Assembly: GCA_937930635.1 (NCBI GenBank)
Contig: CALHCF010000009.1
Location: 318,702 to 382,701, forward strand
DNA: 64,000 nt
Reading direction: 5' to 3'
Source of the DNA: an uncultured Rhizobiaceae group bacterium
GTDB taxonomy: Bacteria > Pseudomonadota > Alphaproteobacteria > Rhizobiales > Rhizobiaceae
The position numbers and the translations under genes were made by a program. Under the pieces are notes generated by a model. The model had not been told where the DNA came from. It ran no database searches and saw only the letters and a program-made list of their open reading frames with translations. Shown here piece after piece: positions 27,993 to 37,639 of the stretch. Positions within the stretch are counted from its first letter, which is position 1; every line of letters starts with the position of its first letter.

Positions 27993-28678
27993 GTCGTTTC
28001 CTCCCAGAAAATATACATTTGGCTTGCCAGCCAAAGGCTCGTTGGCAAGCACACTTGCATAAACACGCTATGGGTTAAAGTGGGCCGGATGATCGGCTCC
28101 CCGGCACACCATGACCTCACCAAACGAGCTGCTTCTCCCGGCCCGTTGGCCGAAAACAGCACCGGAGCTGAAGACCAGCAGAACGTGTCTGAGCCAAATT
28201 CTAAAGCCGGAAATGACAGACAATTTTTAGTCAACCGGTACAGATCTACATCGTGCTTCTCAGCCATCGGACAAAGATATTTGTGGCTGCACTTCTATTT
28301 CTGGAAGCATGCAATGTGTAGTGGCCCAGAAGGATTTCTAGCGTGTCAGGCAGTGCGCAGATAAGTCTGGCTTCGAGATCAAAATACCCTTCAATCCGGA
28401 GCAAGACATCTTTTGTCCTGGTCTTGGTCTCCCATAACCAAGCCTTCCAGTCCCAGTTGCTGCTGGTACATCGAAGTGCAGGCCTGACCGGGACTGACGC
28501 AAGAATGTAGTGGCGCAGCTACATCACACAGGGAATGGCTGAAACCCATAGCCACCGATAGAGATGCTTGACCGCCGTTCCATAGCAGAGCTACTGTCAA
28601 GAATAAACTTATCGCGCGTAAAAGAATGATGCGTGATTTTGATGGTTTCTAAAGCGATAGTCGGACAGCAAGGATCGC
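27993..28678. other. Long intergenic region between tctC and the LacI gene
   Basis: This 686-base gap lies between divergent genes. Apart from the inverted repeats near tctC (28018-28050) and a weak CTTGGT/ACCAAG hairpin (28423-28442) I see no gene, RNA or repeat. Short open frames here lack ribosome sites and recognisable similarity. It may hold the lacI promoter and regulatory sites. Confidence 0.5.
28018..28050 (-). promoter_or_regulatory. Nested inverted repeats in the tctC upstream region
   Basis: Perfect 7-base arms TTTGGCT and AGCCAAA (28018-28035) overlap 8-base arms GCTTGCCA and TGGCAAGC (28022-28050). They lie 26 to 58 bases upstream of the tctC start, next to a TATATT that could be a -10 box. 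This is an operator-like or structured-leader element; the binding factor is unknown. Confidence 0.5.
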
Positions 28679-29704
28679 ATGACAAGTAAACGCATCAGGA
28701 ATATGGAGGAGTTTGCGGAGGTCAGCGGCCTTTCGCGCCCTACTCTCTCGAAATATTTTCATGACCCTGAGAGCGTTCGCCAATCATCGCGTACACGCAT
28801 CGAAAATGCGCTTGAGGAATATGACTACCGGCCCAATATTTTCGCCATCAATCAAAACAGAAAACTGACAAAGACCATTGGCATTGTGGTGCCCTATCTG
28901 GCTGATCCGTTCTTCGCCGAAATTGTTCGTATGATCGAGCGGCAATGCATTGATGCCGGTTATTGGCCTATTGTGTTCAGTTCCCACGGTGAGAAAGACC
29001 TCGAAAACAATGCAATGGACACGCTGCAATCTCTTCGCCCAGCTGGCGCCCTGATTGCGCCGCTTGGCCGGAATTCCGAACTGCTGAATGTCCAGCGATT
29101 CACCGACGAGGTCCCCACGGTGATTTTCGACAGCAATGTTGATGTTGGCAAGGCTTTCGTCGGTTCTGACAACTTTCAAAGCATTCCGTTGATAGTCGAT
29201 TATCTGTGTCGAACTGGCGAGCCGCCTTGTTTCTTCGAGATGCCGCCGGTCAATCCAAACGCCAACAAGCGACGCGACGCCTATGTTCAGGCGATGGAGC
29301 GGCTCGGGCACAACCCCTTGGTTGTTCAGGCCCCGGGCGGCGGATGGGATTTCGAACGCATTGGCCTTGAAGAGGGTACCAGGTTGATTGAGGCGAAATC
29401 ATTGCCTTCGGATACGGTATTGTGCAGCAATGACCGTCTGGCGATCGGTTTTCTGGCAGCGGCCTATCAAAAAGGGCTCAGGGTTGGGCATGGACCCGGA
29501 TGTGCCTTGCGCGTTGCCGGCCACGACGACCATCCCTGGTCGCAATTTACGAGTCCACCACTGACAACCGTCGCCCAGGATTACAAGTCTATTGCCGGAA
29601 GAAGCGTTGAAATCCTGTTTGACCTCATAGACGGTACGGAACCAGCCAAAGGGCGACCTGAAATCCTTTTCGAAGGCCAATTGGTTCTAAGATCCTCAGC
29701 TTAA
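28679..29704 (+). CDS. LacI-family transcriptional regulator of polyol genes
   Basis: This 341-residue LacI-type repressor has an N-terminal helix-turn-helix (MEEFAEVSGLSRPTLSKYF, about 9-27) with the hinge-like ALEEYDYRPN. A sugar-binding-type sensor domain begins at TKTIGIVVPYLADPFFAE. It lies directly upstream of, and in the same direction as, the polyol ABC operon, whose promoter region has a near-perfect palindrome. It therefore probably represses that operon until a sugar alcohol such as sorbitol or mannitol is present. The ligand is inferred from the neighbours. Confidence 0.9.
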   Translation: MTSKRIRNMEEFAEVSGLSRPTLSKYFHDPESVRQSSRTRIENALEEYDYRPNIFAINQNRKLTKTIGIVVPYLADPFFAEIVRMIERQCIDAGYWPIVFSSHGEKDLENNAMDTLQSLRPAGALIAPLGRNSELLNVQRFTDEVPTVIFDSNVDVGKAFVGSDNFQSIPLIVDYLCRTGEPPCFFEMPPVNPNANKRRDAYVQAMERLGHNPLVVQAPGGGWDFERIGLEEGTRLIEAKSLPSDTVLCSNDRLAIGFLAAAYQKGLRVGHGPGCALRVAGHDDHPWSQFTSPPLTTVAQDYKSIAGRSVEILFDLIDGTEPAKGRPEILFEGQLVLRSSA

Positions 29705-29724
29705 ATTTTACGGGCGTAAATTTT
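29703..29724. promoter_or_regulatory. Palindromic operator candidate upstream of the polyol operon
   Basis: Arms AAATTTTACG and CGTAAATTTT flank a GG centre and match as a palindrome except at one position pair. It begins at the lacI stop codon and lies just upstream of a likely promoter, a natural LacI-family binding site. Confidence 0.55.
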
Positions 29725-29726
29725 AA

Positions 29727-29756
29727 TTGACTCTGCAGTTTGGATCATCGTACGAT
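29727..29756 (+). promoter_or_regulatory. Sigma70-like promoter of the polyol ABC operon
   Basis: TTGACT and TACGAT are separated by 18 bases. The -10 overlaps a perfect 10-base palindrome ATCGTACGAT (29747-29756). The predicted transcript would start about 40 bases ahead of the binding-protein ATG at 29804. Confidence 0.5.
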
Positions 29757-29803
29757 TTTTTTGCGTAACTGCAATTTGCCTGTATCTCAGGGAGGAAATC
29801 TCA

Positions 29804-31120
29804 ATGAAAAATCTTATTCGCACCACAATAGGTGCAACGGTCATGTCGCTTCTGGCGTCGACCGCACTCGCCGATGGCCACTCTAAAACGCTCACCATCG
29901 CAACCGTGAACAACGGTGACATGATCCGTATGCAGAAATATACGGACGACTTCACCAAAAAGACCGGCCACAAAGTTGAATGGGTGACTTTGGAAGAAAA
30001 CGTTCTGCGTCAGCGCGTTACGACCGACATCACCACCAAGGGCGGCGCTTTCGACATCATGACAATTGGCATGTACGAAACACCGATCTGGGGTAAGAAC
30101 GGCTGGCTCGTCTCACTCAACGATTTGTCTGCGGAATATGACGCAGCCGATATCCTGCCTGCCATGAAAGGTGGCCTTTCTTATGAGGGCACCATGTTTG
30201 CAGCACCGTTTTACGGTGAAAGCTCGATGGTCATGTATCGTTCTGACCTGATGGAAAAAGCCGGGATGAAAATGCCGGATGCCCCAACATGGGAATTCAT
30301 TCGCAAAGCTGCTGCCGCAATGACTGATCGCGATAACGAGATCAACGGCATCTGCCTGCGCGGTAAGGCCGGCTGGGGTGAAGGCGGCGCTTTTATCACA
30401 GCGATGTCAAACTCATTCGGCGCACGTTGGTTCGATGAAAAGTGGAATGCTCAGTTCGACACCGAAGAGTGGAAGAACACGCTGACCTTTTTCAAAGGCA
30501 TGATGACTGAATCAGGTCCTCCAGGTTATGCAACCAATGGATTTAACGAAAACCTGTCTCTCTTCCAGCAAGGCAAGTGCGGCATGTGGATTGATGCGAC
30601 AGTTGCTGCATCCTTCGTGACCAATCCAAAAGACTCGACCGTCGCTGACAAGGTAGGGTTTGCGCTGGCACCTGATAATGGTCTTGGCAAACGTTCCAAC
30701 TGGCTTTGGGCCTGGGCTCTGGCTATTCCGGCCGGCACGAAAAAAGAAGCTGCTGCAAAAGAGTTTATCGAGTGGGCAACCTCGAAAAGCTACATTGAGC
30801 TGGTAGCCGAGAAAGAAGGCTGGGCAAACGTTCCTCCGGGTGCACGTACATCTTTGTACGAAAACCCGAACTACAAGGATATCCCGTTTGCCAAGATGAC
30901 GCTGGACTCAATCCTGTCGGCTGATCCTGACAACTCGACCGTCAAGCCGAGCCCTTATGTAGGCGTGCAATTCGCTGCGATCCCGGAGTTTGCTGGTATT
31001 GCAACTGACGTAAGTCAGGAATTCTCAGCTGCCTATGCCGGTCAGCAGACAATCGAAGAAGCGCTGGCTAAAGCGCAGGCGTTGACCAACGACGCCATGG
31101 AAGCTGCTGGCTACAAGTAA
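29804..31120 (+). CDS. Polyol/sugar ABC transporter substrate-binding protein, SmoE/MtlE-like
   Basis: This 438-residue protein has a signal peptide (cleavage near ALA-DGHS) and an extracellular solute-binding type 1 fold. Diagnostic stretches are HKVEWVTLEENVLRQRVTTD, FDIMTIGMYETPIWGKNGWL and a GWANVPPGARTSLY segment near the end, as in sorbitol/mannitol binding proteins. The ribosome site is GGGAGGAAA. It heads the operon of two permeases, an ATPase and two polyol dehydrogenases, so sorbitol or mannitol is the likely ligand. A strong stem-loop follows its stop. Confidence 0.92.
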   Translation: MKNLIRTTIGATVMSLLASTALADGHSKTLTIATVNNGDMIRMQKYTDDFTKKTGHKVEWVTLEENVLRQRVTTDITTKGGAFDIMTIGMYETPIWGKNGWLVSLNDLSAEYDAADILPAMKGGLSYEGTMFAAPFYGESSMVMYRSDLMEKAGMKMPDAPTWEFIRKAAAAMTDRDNEINGICLRGKAGWGEGGAFITAMSNSFGARWFDEKWNAQFDTEEWKNTLTFFKGMMTESGPPGYATNGFNENLSLFQQGKCGMWIDATVAASFVTNPKDSTVADKVGFALAPDNGLGKRSNWLWAWALAIPAGTKKEAAAKEFIEWATSKSYIELVAEKEGWANVPPGARTSLYENPNYKDIPFAKMTLDSILSADPDNSTVKPSPYVGVQFAAIPEFAGIATDVSQEFSAAYAGQQTIEEALAKAQALTNDAMEAAGYK

Positions 31121-31134
31121 GCACTTCAACAATT

Positions 31135-31161
31135 GAGGGGCCGCGATAATCGCGGCCCCTC
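31135..31161 (+). other. Perfect 12-bp stem-loop after the polyol binding-protein gene
   Basis: GAGGGGCCGCGA pairs with TCGCGGCCCCTC around a TAA loop. It lies 15 bases after the binding-protein stop and 70 bases before the first permease. No T run follows, suggesting mRNA stabilisation with partial attenuation so that the binding protein is made in excess. Confidence 0.75.
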
Positions 31162-31230
31162 CCCTTAATACCGTTACAACCGAAGCAAACATCTCGGACA
31201 GGAATCCTGTCAACAAGAGAGGTGCGTCCA

Positions 31231-32097
31231 ATGGCAACTCAGAACTCCAGATCTGCAGCACGCCTTATGATGGCTCCCGCTGTAATCCTGCTTCTCGGTT
31301 GGATGCTTGTTCCTTTGACGATGACCTTGTGGTTTTCGTTTCGAAAATATCTCCCCCTTCGCGGCGGCGACCAGGGTTGGGTCGGTTTCGACAACTACGT
31401 TCGTTTTGTCAGTTCGAGTTCCTTTTGGCCTAGTGTACAAACGACCCTGATCATTGTGGGCGGGGTGCTCATTATCACTGTGGTCTTCGGCATTCTGCTC
31501 GCCCTTCTTCTTGATCAGCCAATGTGGGGACAAGGTGTTGTCCGCATTCTTGTCATCGCACCATTCTTCGTGATGCCGACCGTGTCGGCGCTTGTTTGGA
31601 AGAACATCTTTATGGATCCCGTAAACGGCCTGTTTGCGCATCTTTGGAAGTTCTTTGGTGCGACTCCCGTGGAATGGCTGTCACAGGCATCGGTTCAATC
31701 AATCATTATGATCGTCAGTTGGCAGTGGTTGCCCTTTGCGACGCTTATTCTGCTGACAGCCGTTCAATCGCTGGATGGTGAGCGGCTGGAAGCTTCCGAG
31801 ATGGACGGTGCAAACCCGCTGCAGCGTTTTGGTTACATCGTCCTTCCGCACCTGGCGCGCGCGATTACCATTGTTGTTTTGATCCAGACGATCTTCCTTC
31901 TATCGATCTTTGCAGAAATCTTCGTAACCACAGGGGGAGCTTTCGGCACAAAAACACTTTCCTATCTGATCTTTCAACGTGTGCTGGAGAGCCAGAATAT
32001 CGGGCTGGGGTCTGCGGGCGGCATATACGCGGTTATCCTCGCCAACATCGTTGCAATCTTCCTGATGCGCATCGTTGGCAAGAATCTCGACGCGTGA
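31231..32097 (+). CDS. Polyol ABC transporter permease, SmoF/MtlF-like
   Basis: From ATG 31231 (AGAGG 8 bases upstream; the in-frame GTG at 31222 is less likely) this is a 288-residue MalF-type permease with about six membrane helices. The inner-membrane loop motif is EASEMDGANPLQRFGYIVLPHL (the EAA loop contacting the ATPase). It partners the second permease 12 bases downstream to form the channel. Confidence 0.92.
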   Translation: MATQNSRSAARLMMAPAVILLLGWMLVPLTMTLWFSFRKYLPLRGGDQGWVGFDNYVRFVSSSSFWPSVQTTLIIVGGVLIITVVFGILLALLLDQPMWGQGVVRILVIAPFFVMPTVSALVWKNIFMDPVNGLFAHLWKFFGATPVEWLSQASVQSIIMIVSWQWLPFATLILLTAVQSLDGERLEASEMDGANPLQRFGYIVLPHLARAITIVVLIQTIFLLSIFAEIFVTTGGAFGTKTLSYLIFQRVLESQNIGLGSAGGIYAVILANIVAIFLMRIVGKNLDA

Positions 32098-32109
32098 GGA
32101 GATAAAACC

Positions 32110-32940
32110 ATGGCCCGTTCAATCACGACGCAACGAAAAACAATCAACACGGTGCTTGCATGGGCAATTGGACTGCTGATCTTTTTTCCGATCCTTTGGA
32201 CCATCCTAACCAGCTTTAAAACTGAGGCACAGGCGATTAACGATCCGCCGATATTCCTGTTTTTTGACTGGACCTTGGAAAACTATTCAGTGGTTCAGGA
32301 GCGCTCAAACTACGCCCGTTTCCTTTGGAACTCGATCTTCATCGCCGGTGGTTCGACACTCCTGGGGGTCATAATTGCAATTCCCGCAGCTTGGTCCATG
32401 GCCTTCGTTCCTTCAAAGCGCACCAAGGACATTCTGTTGTGGATGCTCTCAACGAAGATGCTGCCGGCAGTTGGGGTGCTCTATCCGATCTATCTGTTGT
32501 TTATCAAATTTGGGCTGCTCGATAGCGTTCTGGGTCTGACCATCGTTATTATGCTGATCAACCTGCCGATCATCGTCTGGATGCTTTACACTTATTTTCG
32601 CGAAATCCCTGTCGATATTCTCGAAGCGGCGCGTATGGATGGAGCCTCACTCAAGTCCGAAATCCTTTATGTGCTGACGCCTATGGCCGTGCCTGGCATC
32701 GCTTCAACGCTGCTTCTCAACTTCATACTTGCGTGGAATGAAGCCTTTTGGACATTGAATCTAACGGCTGCAAAAGCTGGGCCGCTAACTGCATTCATCG
32801 CCAGTTATTCCAGCCCTGAAGGCCTGTTCTATGCCAAACTCTCGGCAGCTTCGACAATGGCTATTTTGCCGATTCTGATCCTCGGCTGGTTCAGCCAGAA
32901 ACAGCTTGTTCGAGGGCTGACTTTCGGTGCGGTGAAATGA
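32110..32940 (+). CDS. Polyol ABC transporter permease, SmoG/MtlG-like
   Basis: This 276-residue MalG-type permease starts behind GAGGAGA. The cytoplasmic EAA loop reads EAARMDGASLKSEILYVLTPMAVPG near residue 175. The segment AWNEAFWTLNLTAAKAGPLTAFIASY matches the Smo/Mtl group. It completes the transmembrane channel with SmoF and is followed 24 bases later by the ATPase gene. Confidence 0.92.
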   Translation: MARSITTQRKTINTVLAWAIGLLIFFPILWTILTSFKTEAQAINDPPIFLFFDWTLENYSVVQERSNYARFLWNSIFIAGGSTLLGVIIAIPAAWSMAFVPSKRTKDILLWMLSTKMLPAVGVLYPIYLLFIKFGLLDSVLGLTIVIMLINLPIIVWMLYTYFREIPVDILEAARMDGASLKSEILYVLTPMAVPGIASTLLLNFILAWNEAFWTLNLTAAKAGPLTAFIASYSSPEGLFYAKLSAASTMAILPILILGWFSQKQLVRGLTFGAVK

Positions 32941-32964
32941 TGACAACAACAAGGGTGAATTGAT

Positions 32965-33963
32965 ATGGGGCGTATTACCCTCAAAGAGGTGACGAAAAGC
33001 TTCGGCACTGTTGAAGTCATCAAACCGATCAATTTGGAAATCGAGGATGGCGAGTTTGTTGTGTTTGTTGGACCGTCCGGTTGCGGCAAATCTACTTTAC
33101 TGCGTTTGATCGCAGGGCTTGAGGACGTCACCTCGGGCCACATAGAAATCAACGGGACCGATGCAACCGCTATCCCCCCGGCCAAACGTGGCCTGGCAAT
33201 GGTATTCCAGTCTTATGCGCTCTATCCACATATGAGCGTACGTAAAAACATTGCTTTCCCTTTGAAGATGGCCGGTGTCGACAAGACGGAGATCAACCGC
33301 AAGGTAGACGAAGCGGCGCGCGTCTTGAATCTCTCAGACTATATTGACCGTCGTCCCGGCCAACTGTCTGGCGGACAGCGGCAACGGGTGGCTATTGGTC
33401 GCGCTATCGTGCGCGAACCCGATGCGTTTCTTTTTGACGAGCCGCTCTCCAACCTTGATGCGGCGCTGCGCGGCAACATGCGGCTGGAAATTTCCGAACT
33501 GCATCAGACGCTGGCTACGACCATGATTTACGTCACCCACGACCAGGTTGAAGCTATGACGATGGCAAACAAGATCGTGGTGCTGCGCGATGGTATTATC
33601 GAGCAAGTTGGGGCACCCATCGATTTGTATAAGAACCCGCGCAATTTGTTTGTTGCAGAATTTATTGGCTCTCCCAAGATGAATATCATCAAGGGTGATG
33701 CCGCAACGGAACTAGGTGCCCCCACCGTGGGGATACGCCCTGAGCATCTCGAAGTGTCCAAAACGAAGGGTAAGTGGAAAGGCACAGTTGGCGTTTCCGA
33801 ACACCTGGGATCAGACACGTTTCTGCATATTGAGGCTGAGGGTATCGGCACCGTTAATGTTCGGGCGGATGGTGAAATCGATTTACACCATGGGGATGTC
33901 GCGTGGCTTACACCCCAAGTTGATAAACTCCATCGATTTGATGCAACAGGTCTGGCCATCTGA
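32965..33963 (+). CDS. Polyol ABC transporter ATPase, SmoK/MalK-like
   Basis: This 332-residue ATPase has Walker [10 protein letters not shown], signature [10 protein letters not shown], Walker [13 protein letters not shown] and the switch histidine in [11 protein letters not shown]. The C-terminal third is a MalK-type regulatory (TOBE) domain containing GIRPEHLEV. Its stop overlaps the ATG of the SDR gene by one base (TGATG), coupling transport and catabolic gene translation. Confidence 0.93.
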   Translation: MGRITLKEVTKSFGTVEVIKPINLEIEDGEFVVFVGPSGCGKSTLLRLIAGLEDVTSGHIEINGTDATAIPPAKRGLAMVFQSYALYPHMSVRKNIAFPLKMAGVDKTEINRKVDEAARVLNLSDYIDRRPGQLSGGQRQRVAIGRAIVREPDAFLFDEPLSNLDAALRGNMRLEISELHQTLATTMIYVTHDQVEAMTMANKIVVLRDGIIEQVGAPIDLYKNPRNLFVAEFIGSPKMNIIKGDAATELGAPTVGIRPEHLEVSKTKGKWKGTVGVSEHLGSDTFLHIEAEGIGTVNVRADGEIDLHHGDVAWLTPQVDKLHRFDATGLAI

Positions 33964-34733
33964 TGGGAATGCTTGATGGAAAGATCGGGCTGGTTACAGG
34001 CGGTGCACGTGGCATTGGCCGGGCAATTTGCGAAGCCTGCGTTCGCGAAGGCGCGCGCATTGCTGTGGCGGACCTTCGAGAAAGTGAAGCGCAGGAGACG
34101 GCAAATTCTTTAGGTGATGCCGCAATGGCTATCACAATGGATGTAACAGATGCTTCCTCCATCCAAAATGGCGTGGCCACGGTAGAAGAGGCCTGGGGGG
34201 GCATTGATCTACTCGTAAACAATGCAGGCATCTTCAATATGGCGTCCATCGACAAGATCACGCCTGAGGACTATCGCCACCAATATGATGTGAATGTCGG
34301 CGGCACGATCTTTGCCATACAGGCCGTGGTGCCGGTGATGAGAAAGCGGGGCGGAGGGGCAATCATCAATTTCGCCAGTCAGGCAGGACGCCGTGGAGAA
34401 CCGAATATTACGATCTATTGCTCGACCAAGGCGGCGATCATTTCAGTCACTCAATCTCTCGCTCTGGAACTTGCGGGCGATAATATACGGGTCAACGCGA
34501 TTGCGCCGGGTGTGATTGATACCCCAATGTGGGACATCGTTGACGCGCAATTTTCAGAATATGAAGGTAAGCCCATAGGCCAGAAGAAACGCGAAGTTGG
34601 CGATGCTGTTCCGCTTGGCCGCATGGGAGACCCCGCAGATGTGGCAGACCCTTGCGTATTTCTGGCATCTGATACCGCCCGGTACATCACCGCCCAAACA
34701 CTCAATGTGGATGGCGGCAATTGGATGAGCTGA
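33963..34733 (+). CDS. Short-chain dehydrogenase, sorbitol/galactitol dehydrogenase-like
   Basis: This 256-residue classical SDR has the nucleotide motif TGGARGIG (residues 13-20), NNAG near 89 and the catalytic Ser/Tyr-x-x-x-Lys triad in YCSTKAA. The region PGVIDTPMWDIVDAQFSEYEGKP is characteristic of SmoS-like sorbitol dehydrogenases. It oxidises sorbitol (to fructose) or a related polyol using NAD. The start overlaps the ATPase stop, and its stop overlaps the next start (TGATG). Confidence 0.9.
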   Translation: MGMLDGKIGLVTGGARGIGRAICEACVREGARIAVADLRESEAQETANSLGDAAMAITMDVTDASSIQNGVATVEEAWGGIDLLVNNAGIFNMASIDKITPEDYRHQYDVNVGGTIFAIQAVVPVMRKRGGGAIINFASQAGRRGEPNITIYCSTKAAIISVTQSLALELAGDNIRVNAIAPGVIDTPMWDIVDAQFSEYEGKPIGQKKREVGDAVPLGRMGDPADVADPCVFLASDTARYITAQTLNVDGGNWMS

Positions 34734-36211
34734 TGACAGCACCGGCCAAACTTTCAAACGCGGCTCTGCATACGTTGCCGGAGCAGGTGCTTACTCCGAC
34801 CTATGACCGTTCAAAACTTACGCCTGGCATCGTGCATATCGGGCTGGGGAATTTTCATCGCGCGCATCAGGCCTGGTATTTGCATTGTTTGATGCAACAG
34901 GGCCTTGCGCATGATTGGGCAATTATTGGAGCGGGTGTACGTCCCTATGATGAAGAGCAAAGAAAAAAGCTCGCAGCCCAGGACTATCTGACCACCCTTA
35001 TAGAGCTTGACCCTTCAGGCAAGTCCGCCACAATTGTCGGTTCGATGGTCGGCTATATGCCGATTGAGGAAGGAAATGGCCTCTTGATCGAACAGATGGC
35101 CGATCCGGCCATCCGCATCGTTTCACTGACGGTGACAGAGGGGGGGTATTATATTGATCCCGCCACGGGCAGCTTCGATGCGGGCCACTGCGACATACGT
35201 TTTGATGCCGCAAATCCAGACAATCCCTCTACTGCATTTGGTGCAATGATTGCTGCGCTCAAGAAAAGACGCGATGCGGGAACAGGCCCGTTCACCTGCC
35301 AGTCCTGTGACAATCTGCAGGGTAATGGTACCATCCTGCGACAAACACTTGTTTCGCTGGCACGGCTCAGCGATCCTGATCTCGCTGACTGGATTGATAC
35401 GAATTGCTCGTTTCCAAATGCCATGGTCGATTGCATTGTGCCTGCAACCGGGTTCAAGGAACTGGCTCTTGCCAAGGAGTTTGGTATCGACGATGCGGCT
35501 CCAGTTACTCACGAAAATTTTCGTCAATGGGTGATAGAAGACGATTTTTGTGCAGGGCGACCGCAATGGGAAAAAGCCGGAGCCACCCTAACCAATGATG
35601 TTCATCCCTTCGAAGCGATGAAGATCCGTATTCTCAATGGCGGTCATCAGATAATTTCCGATGCTGGGGAAGTCCTTTCGATTGAGACTATCGCTCATTG
35701 TATGGACCATCCGCTCATTAGCTCATTGTTTCGAAAAATCGCACTGGAAGAAGTCGCGCCGCATGTCCATGCTGTGCCGGGAATGCCGCCATCGGCCTAT
35801 ATCGATCTGGTTGATAAGCGGTTTTCCAATCCACAAATTGTCGATACGGTCAGGCGAGTAGCCTTTGACGGTTCATCACGCCACACTGCATTCATCATAC
35901 CTGTTATCCGGGATGCCCTGTCAGCCAATTCAACGGTCGAAGGACTTGCCCTGTCACAGGCTCTGTGGGCCCGCATGTGTGAAGGGTCTCGCGAGGATGG
36001 CAGCGAGATTGAGCCCAACGATCCGTTCTGGGGCTCGCTGCAAACTGCCGCGAAAGCCGCCAAATCTGATCCCGCTGTATGGATTAATCAACGTCAGCTC
36101 TATGGTGACCTTTCAGATCATCAGCCCTTCGTCGACATTTTCTCCAGATGGCTCAACGCAATCTGGAAAGACGGGACTGAGGAAACTATCAAGTCTTACC
36201 TCGGTTCGTAG
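34733..36211 (+). CDS. Mannitol dehydrogenase family protein, MtlK-like
   Basis: From ATG 34733 (overlapping the SDR stop as TGATG) this is a 492-residue long-chain polyol dehydrogenase; a TTG at 34721 is not needed. Motifs are GIVHIGLGNFHRAHQAWY near the N-terminus (NAD binding), SLTVTEGGYY and the catalytic KIRILNGGHQ near residue 300. It converts mannitol (or arabitol) to fructose (or xylulose) with NAD. It ends the polyol operon; no kinase gene follows in the window. Confidence 0.92.
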   Translation: MTAPAKLSNAALHTLPEQVLTPTYDRSKLTPGIVHIGLGNFHRAHQAWYLHCLMQQGLAHDWAIIGAGVRPYDEEQRKKLAAQDYLTTLIELDPSGKSATIVGSMVGYMPIEEGNGLLIEQMADPAIRIVSLTVTEGGYYIDPATGSFDAGHCDIRFDAANPDNPSTAFGAMIAALKKRRDAGTGPFTCQSCDNLQGNGTILRQTLVSLARLSDPDLADWIDTNCSFPNAMVDCIVPATGFKELALAKEFGIDDAAPVTHENFRQWVIEDDFCAGRPQWEKAGATLTNDVHPFEAMKIRILNGGHQIISDAGEVLSIETIAHCMDHPLISSLFRKIALEEVAPHVHAVPGMPPSAYIDLVDKRFSNPQIVDTVRRVAFDGSSRHTAFIIPVIRDALSANSTVEGLALSQALWARMCEGSREDGSEIEPNDPFWGSLQTAAKAAKSDPAVWINQRQLYGDLSDHQPFVDIFSRWLNAIWKDGTEETIKSYLGS

Positions 36212-36376
36212 CCGGCAATTGTCTGTCAGGCGATCTACTCCCTATCGTGGACCACAACCGAAACTGAAGATCGTGGAACTCAGTCCGGGGTCGTATTTTC
36301 CGCGGCGGAAACTATCCGCGAGCAAGCACCGAGCCTCTCGGATCAAGTTATCATCGCGCAGGCAGGACAGCGCCAC

Positions 36377-37474
36377 CTAATCCATTGTCACCACAATATT
36401 GCCGGTGTGCTTCTTCGCAATAAAGGCTTTCTGAGCTTCATGCAGCTCTTCAAGAGGGTAGATAGCAGCCAATATCGGTTTGATTTCCCCAGCCTCGATG
36501 TAACGAACGAGGCTGGGGAAAACCTTGGGCTCAAAAATGGTACACCCGTGGAAAGTCAGATCCTTTAGATACATCGTACGCAGATCGAGATCCACGATGG
36601 GCCCCGCAATTGCCCCTGAACAAGCGTATCGACCGCCGCGCTCCAGAACATCAATCAAGGTCGGGAACTGATCACCTCCCGCAATATCAGTCACCACGCT
36701 TACCGTTTCGCGCCCAATTGCATGCTGCAATGCGCGTTTCAGATCATCAGGTTTGCGAGGCAAAAGTGCCGTTGGATTGAATCGGGCAACATCAGCGTGT
36801 TTTTCACGTGATGCCATAGCAATCGTTGTGGCGCCCCGTCGGTTTGCAAGCTGAACGAGCGCCGATCCCACGCCACCCGATGCGCCTGGAATGAGCACAG
36901 TATCCCCCTCATTCACGCGCGCACGGTTGAGCAGGTTTTCAGCGGTGGAATAGGCAATGGCAAATGTCGCCAGTTCCGCATCAGACAAATCAACCTCAAT
37001 CGCGCATGCGTTTTGAGAATCAACAACCATATAATCTGCAAATCCACCATCAATGGCCGACCCCAGGTAGCCGGTTGATTCAAAATTGGCCGGGTCATCC
37101 CAATCGCGCAAAATGGTATCGACGATGACCCGTCTGCCGATCAGTTTCGGATCGACGTTACGACCAACAGAAACGATGTTCCCGACAACATCACCACCCT
37201 GAATGCGGGGAAAATTAATACCACCATCCCAACCGCCGTCGTCATTTTGATCTCCCTCATAGGCGGCTCCTGTCGTAGCCTCGGTAACAGACTTCGAATA
37301 CCAGCCAGTGCGGGTATTGATATCTGTATTGTTCAGACCACAGGCTTTTACATGAATCAGAACCTGCCCGTCAGAAGGCTTGGGGGTCGGCCAATCGCTG
37401 TGCAAACGCAATTGCTCGAAGTCACCGTGACCATGCAAAACAAATGCCCGCATTTTTTCCGGAATTTCACTCAT
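36377..37474 (-). CDS. MDR-family dehydrogenase without the catalytic-zinc cysteine
   Basis: This 365-residue medium-chain dehydrogenase has an N-terminal GroES-like domain and a nucleotide-binding GASGGVGSALVQLANRRGA turn near residue 198. The usual GxCHTD zinc-ligand motif reads GLNNTDINTRTG, so the catalytic zinc is probably absent. It is closer to the quinone-oxidoreductase type. An unusual acidic loop, EGDQNDDGGWDGG, lies near residue 73. It is convergent with mtlK and divergent from the flavin reductase. The substrate is unknown. Confidence 0.85.
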   Translation of the reverse strand: MSEIPEKMRAFVLHGHGDFEQLRLHSDWPTPKPSDGQVLIHVKACGLNNTDINTRTGWYSKSVTEATTGAAYEGDQNDDGGWDGGINFPRIQGGDVVGNIVSVGRNVDPKLIGRRVIVDTILRDWDDPANFESTGYLGSAIDGGFADYMVVDSQNACAIEVDLSDAELATFAIAYSTAENLLNRARVNEGDTVLIPGASGGVGSALVQLANRRGATTIAMASREKHADVARFNPTALLPRKPDDLKRALQHAIGRETVSVVTDIAGGDQFPTLIDVLERGGRYACSGAIAGPIVDLDLRTMYLKDLTFHGCTIFEPKVFPSLVRYIEAGEIKPILAAIYPLEELHEAQKAFIAKKHTGNIVVTMD

Positions 37475-37639
37475 GGGTCGGTCCTTGGATTTTCAGGTTA
37501 TGATTGCTATTGGAGATGTTTGTGGACTATCCAACAAATGGTTGAGAGGTTCAAACCACCCGGTCAAGTTGACCTGTAAATCTATCTTATCAGCACAACA
37601 GAATTTCAGCGGAAAATTTGACAAGGAGCCGTCGCGACA

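Noticed and set aside
28080-28364. Possible small gene in the tctC-lacI gap
   Set aside because: The frame has no ribosome site, no recognisable sequence and lies in a region with hairpins, so I treat it as intergenic.
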